This document shows positions 61,480 to 64,000 of a DNA stretch of 64,000 nt, one piece after another. The notes under the pieces are model-generated. The model searched no databases, was not told the origin of the DNA, and worked only from the letters and a program-made list of their open reading frames with translations. The translations under genes and the position numbers were made by a program. Position 1 is the first letter of the stretch; every line of letters begins with the position of its first letter. Source of the DNA: Aquisalinus flavus (GTDB lineage Bacteria; Pseudomonadota; Alphaproteobacteria; Caulobacterales; Parvularculaceae). The DNA lies in NCBI RefSeq assembly GCF_022559625.1, contig NZ_CP042288.1, positions 644,409 through 708,408 of the forward strand, written 5' to 3'.

Positions 61480-63825
61480 GTGGGCAAGGTCACCAGACGG
61501 GGAGCGATCACCGCCGCCGCCGCGGCATTCGCCGGGCTTGGCGCAGCGCAATCGGCGTCGCAAGCGCAGGGCCGGACGAAACCGGTCGAGCGGCCCCGGG
61601 GCAGATGGCTGCTCTGGTACACGGCGCCCGCACAGCGGTGGGAGGAGGCGCTGCCGGTCGGCAATGGCCGTCTCGGCGCCATGGTCTTCGGCCGTCCCCA
61701 TGATGAGCGGCTGCAGCTGAACGAGGACACGCTGTGGGCCGGCGGCCCCTATGACCCCGCCAATGCGCAGGCCCTTGCCGCGTTGCCACAGGTCCGTGCC
61801 CTGATCAATGAGGGCCGCTATGAGGAGGCGCAGGCCCTCGTCAACGAATCGATGATGGCCCGGCCGATAACGCAGATGCCGTATCAGACGCTCGGTGATC
61901 TGCATCTGCGCCTGAGTGATGACCAAGCCCCGGCGGAGTATTTCCGCTGGCTCGATCTGGAAAAGGCCGAGACCGTCACCCACTGGAGCACGCCGCGCGG
62001 CACCTATCGCCGCACGGTCATCGCCAGCCATCCCGACCAGGTGATCGAGATCGTGCTGAGCGTCGACGGCCAGCCCTTCGACCTTGACATCGCCTTCAGC
62101 GATGACACGGCGAGCGTCACCGGCAGCCGGCTGATGCTGCGCGGGCAGAACCGGGCCGAGGCCGGGGTGCCGGCGGGGCTGTCCTTTGCTGCTGGCGTCG
62201 ACGCCACCACCGATGGCGAGATCGGCCGGGGCGAGGGCGGCCTGCGCATCACCGGGGCGCGGCAGGTCCGCCTGCTGCTGGCAGCGCATACGGACTATAA
62301 GTCCTGGCGCGAGGTCGGAGGCGATCCGGCCCGGCTGGTCGCCGCGACGCTGGACAGGGCGGGCCGCCACGATGCTGCGCGTTTCCGCGCCCGTCATGCC
62401 GAAGATTACAGCGCCCTGTTCGAGACCTTCGACATCGACCTCGGCGAGGACCGCTTCCCCGACCTGCCGACGGATCGGCGCATCCGGTTCAGTCACGATA
62501 CGGACGGCCATGACACCTTCCTGCCCGCGCTCTATCTGCAATATGGCCGCTATCTCCTCATCTCCTCATCGCGGCCCGGCAGCCAGCCGGCCAATCTGCA
62601 GGGTATCTGGAATGCGTCGAACACGCCGCCCTGGGGCTCGAAATACACGATCAACATCAATACCGAGATGAATTACTGGCCGGCCGAGCCGATGGGGCTG
62701 GCGCAATGCGCCGAGCCGCTCATCGCCATGGTCGAGGATCTTGCCGTCTCCGGCCGCCGAACGGCGAAGACGCAATATGACGCGCGCGGATGGGTCGTCC
62801 ACCACAATACCGATCTTTGGCGCGCGACCGCGCCGATCGACGGGGCGCAATGGGGCATGTGGCCCATGGGCGGCGCGTGGCTGTGCCAGCATCTGTGGAT
62901 GCGCTGGGACTGGTCGCGCGACCGGGCGGTGTTGCAGCGCATCTATCCGCTGCTGCGCGATGCCGGTATCTTCTTCCTCGACACGCTGACAGAGGCGCCG
63001 GACGGCTCCGGCCTCGTCACCAGCCCGTCGATTTCGCCGGAGAACACCCACCGGCCCGGCATCGCCATCTGTGCCGGCCCGGCCATGGACCGCCAGATCC
63101 TGCGCGAGCTGTTCGCCAATATCATCGAGGCTTCGCGGCTGCTCGGGCGCGACGAAGCCCTGCGCGAGGACTTCGCCGCCACGCTCGCCCGCATTCCCGG
63201 CGACCGCATCGGCGAGCTCGGCCAGCTGCAGGAATGGCTCGAGGACTGGGACATGCATGTGCCGGAAATCCAGCACCGCCACGTCTCCCACCTCTATGCC
63301 GTTCATCCGGGTACGGAAATTGGACCCGAGACGCCCGAGTTGTACGAGGCGGCGCGGCGCTCGCTCTCGATCCGCGGCGATGATGCGACCGGCTGGGGCA
63401 TTGGCTGGCGCATCAATCTGTGGGCCCGGCTCGGCAATGGCGAGCGCGCCTATGCCGTGCTGCGCAAGCTGTTCGGGCCCGACCGCACCTATCCCAACAT
63501 GTTCGATGCCCACCCGCCCTTCCAGATCGACGGCAATTTCGGCGGCGCGGCCGGCATCCTCGAAATGCTGATCCGCGACCGGCCGCAGATGATCGAACTC
63601 CTGCCCGCCATGCCGTCTGACTGGACCGGCCCGATCTGGACCAGGGGCCGCGTTTCCGGCGTCAGGCTGCGCGGGGATATCAACGCAGATTTCGAATGGG
63701 CCGATGGCGCGATCACCAGCGCCTCTTTCGTCAGTGGCCAGACGATCACGAGGCCGATCACTTTCAACGGGCAGGAGCGGGAATTGTCGCTGACCCCCGG
63801 CAGGAAAGTGACGCTGACCGGGTAG
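61480..63825 (+). CDS. Glycoside hydrolase family 95 (alpha-L-fucosidase-type), Tat-exported
   Basis: A 781-aa GH95 enzyme, an inverting alpha-1,2-L-fucosidase or alpha-L-galactosidase by family. The GTG at 61480 follows AAGGGAGG and gives a twin-arginine leader KVTRRGAITAAAAAFAG, implying folded export to the periplasm. The family opening WYTAPAQRWEEALPVGNGRL leads into GAMVFG and LNEDTLWAGGPYD. Catalytic candidates by motif are N392/N394 (TININTEMNYWPAE), E521 (SPSISPEN) and D684 (QIDGNFGGAAG). The enzyme would release fucose from algal or host-type glycans. It follows a TonB receptor but has its own leader region. Confidence 0.93.
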   Translation: MGKVTRRGAITAAAAAFAGLGAAQSASQAQGRTKPVERPRGRWLLWYTAPAQRWEEALPVGNGRLGAMVFGRPHDERLQLNEDTLWAGGPYDPANAQALAALPQVRALINEGRYEEAQALVNESMMARPITQMPYQTLGDLHLRLSDDQAPAEYFRWLDLEKAETVTHWSTPRGTYRRTVIASHPDQVIEIVLSVDGQPFDLDIAFSDDTASVTGSRLMLRGQNRAEAGVPAGLSFAAGVDATTDGEIGRGEGGLRITGARQVRLLLAAHTDYKSWREVGGDPARLVAATLDRAGRHDAARFRARHAEDYSALFETFDIDLGEDRFPDLPTDRRIRFSHDTDGHDTFLPALYLQYGRYLLISSSRPGSQPANLQGIWNASNTPPWGSKYTININTEMNYWPAEPMGLAQCAEPLIAMVEDLAVSGRRTAKTQYDARGWVVHHNTDLWRATAPIDGAQWGMWPMGGAWLCQHLWMRWDWSRDRAVLQRIYPLLRDAGIFFLDTLTEAPDGSGLVTSPSISPENTHRPGIAICAGPAMDRQILRELFANIIEASRLLGRDEALREDFAATLARIPGDRIGELGQLQEWLEDWDMHVPEIQHRHVSHLYAVHPGTEIGPETPELYEAARRSLSIRGDDATGWGIGWRINLWARLGNGERAYAVLRKLFGPDRTYPNMFDAHPPFQIDGNFGGAAGILEMLIRDRPQMIELLPAMPSDWTGPIWTRGRVSGVRLRGDINADFEWADGAITSASFVSGQTITRPITFNGQERELSLTPGRKVTLTG

Positions 63826-63828
63826 GAG

Positions 63829-63870
63829 CATACGCCGAAAACGCCGCCACTCAGAGAGTGCGAGCGTATG
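63829..63870. repeat. Nested inverted repeats downstream of GH95
   Basis: CATACGC (63829-63835) and GCGTATG (63864-63870) enclose a second perfect hairpin, CACTC-AGA-GAGTG (63848-63860). No T-run follows. It may be a 3' mRNA structure or a regulatory element for the next gene. Confidence 0.45.
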
Positions 63871-63930
63871 AAAGAAACGAGGGGGTCCGTGTGCAGCGGC
63901 CATTGCCTCATTTTTAAATAATAGTGACTG

Positions 63931-63987
63931 GCATAGCTCTCGCTACACACGGCGGCGATCGATGCGGGGCCAAAGTGCATAGCTCTC
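63931..63987 (+). repeat. Short direct repeat at window end
   Basis: GCATAGCTCTC occurs at 63931-63941 and again at 63977-63987, 46 bp apart. The 63871-64000 stretch holds no recognisable gene; it may be the upstream region of the next gene. Confidence 0.35.
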
Positions 63988-64000
63988 CCGCCCGGGGGCT

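Overview
This window is a high-GC alphaproteobacterial chromosome segment. Evidence for this is the alphaproteobacterial gene order mraZ...ftsA-ftsZ-lpxC-bamD-recN-ligA, the FtsZ C-terminal peptide, CtrA-like TTAA-N7-TTAA-type boxes at cell-division promoters, several TonB-dependent receptors, and a full type II secretion system (T2SS). A Caulobacterales/Parvularculales-type (Caulobacter/Hyphomonas/Parvularcula-like) aquatic bacterium fits best; that placement is inference. No tRNA, rRNA, CRISPR, IS element or prophage was recognised.

Region 1 (1-27.9 kb): the 5' end of a TonB-dependent receptor on the minus strand, a 464-bp divergent gap, then an almost unbroken division and cell-wall (dcw) cluster on the plus strand: mraZ, rsmH, ftsL, ftsI, murE, murF, mraY, a murD-position gene, ftsW, murG, murC, murB, ddl, ftsQ, ftsA, an inserted zinc alcohol dehydrogenase, ftsZ, a strong terminator, then lpxC, bamD, recN, ligA and a DEDDh exonuclease. 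Many genes overlap by 4-14 bases. The murD-position protein is colinear with alphaproteobacterial MurD and keeps the Walker A loop, but it has lost essentially every other signature residue of the ligase. FtsI has KTA in place of the KTG box.

Region 2 (27.9-35.8 kb): mixed housekeeping and redox genes: aminopeptidase P, a small secreted protein of unknown function, prmA, a CcmG/DsbE-like thioredoxin, an old-yellow-enzyme flavoprotein, dienelactone hydrolase, nitronate monooxygenase, and the prepilin peptidase that serves the T2SS.

Region 3 (35.8-53.4 kb): a secretion/surface module. A 919-aa lipoprotein built from two tandem ~423-residue copies of a beta-helix-like domain is followed by a TonB-dependent receptor, then gspC-D-E-F-G-H-I-J-K-L-M-N and a small exported protein. 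The lipoprotein/TonB-receptor pair beside the T2SS recalls the Caulobacter elpS-T2SS neighbourhood and is the best candidate here for a poorly described surface system.

Region 4 (53.4-64 kb): a His-rich CDF metal exporter behind a palindrome that contains TATAAT, an exosortase-A-type O-glycosylation ligase homologue without visible exosortase partners, an M28 metallopeptidase lipoprotein, a SIMPL-domain periplasmic protein, a TonB-dependent receptor, and a Tat-type GH95 alpha-L-fucosidase. The last two could form a small glycan-scavenging locus.
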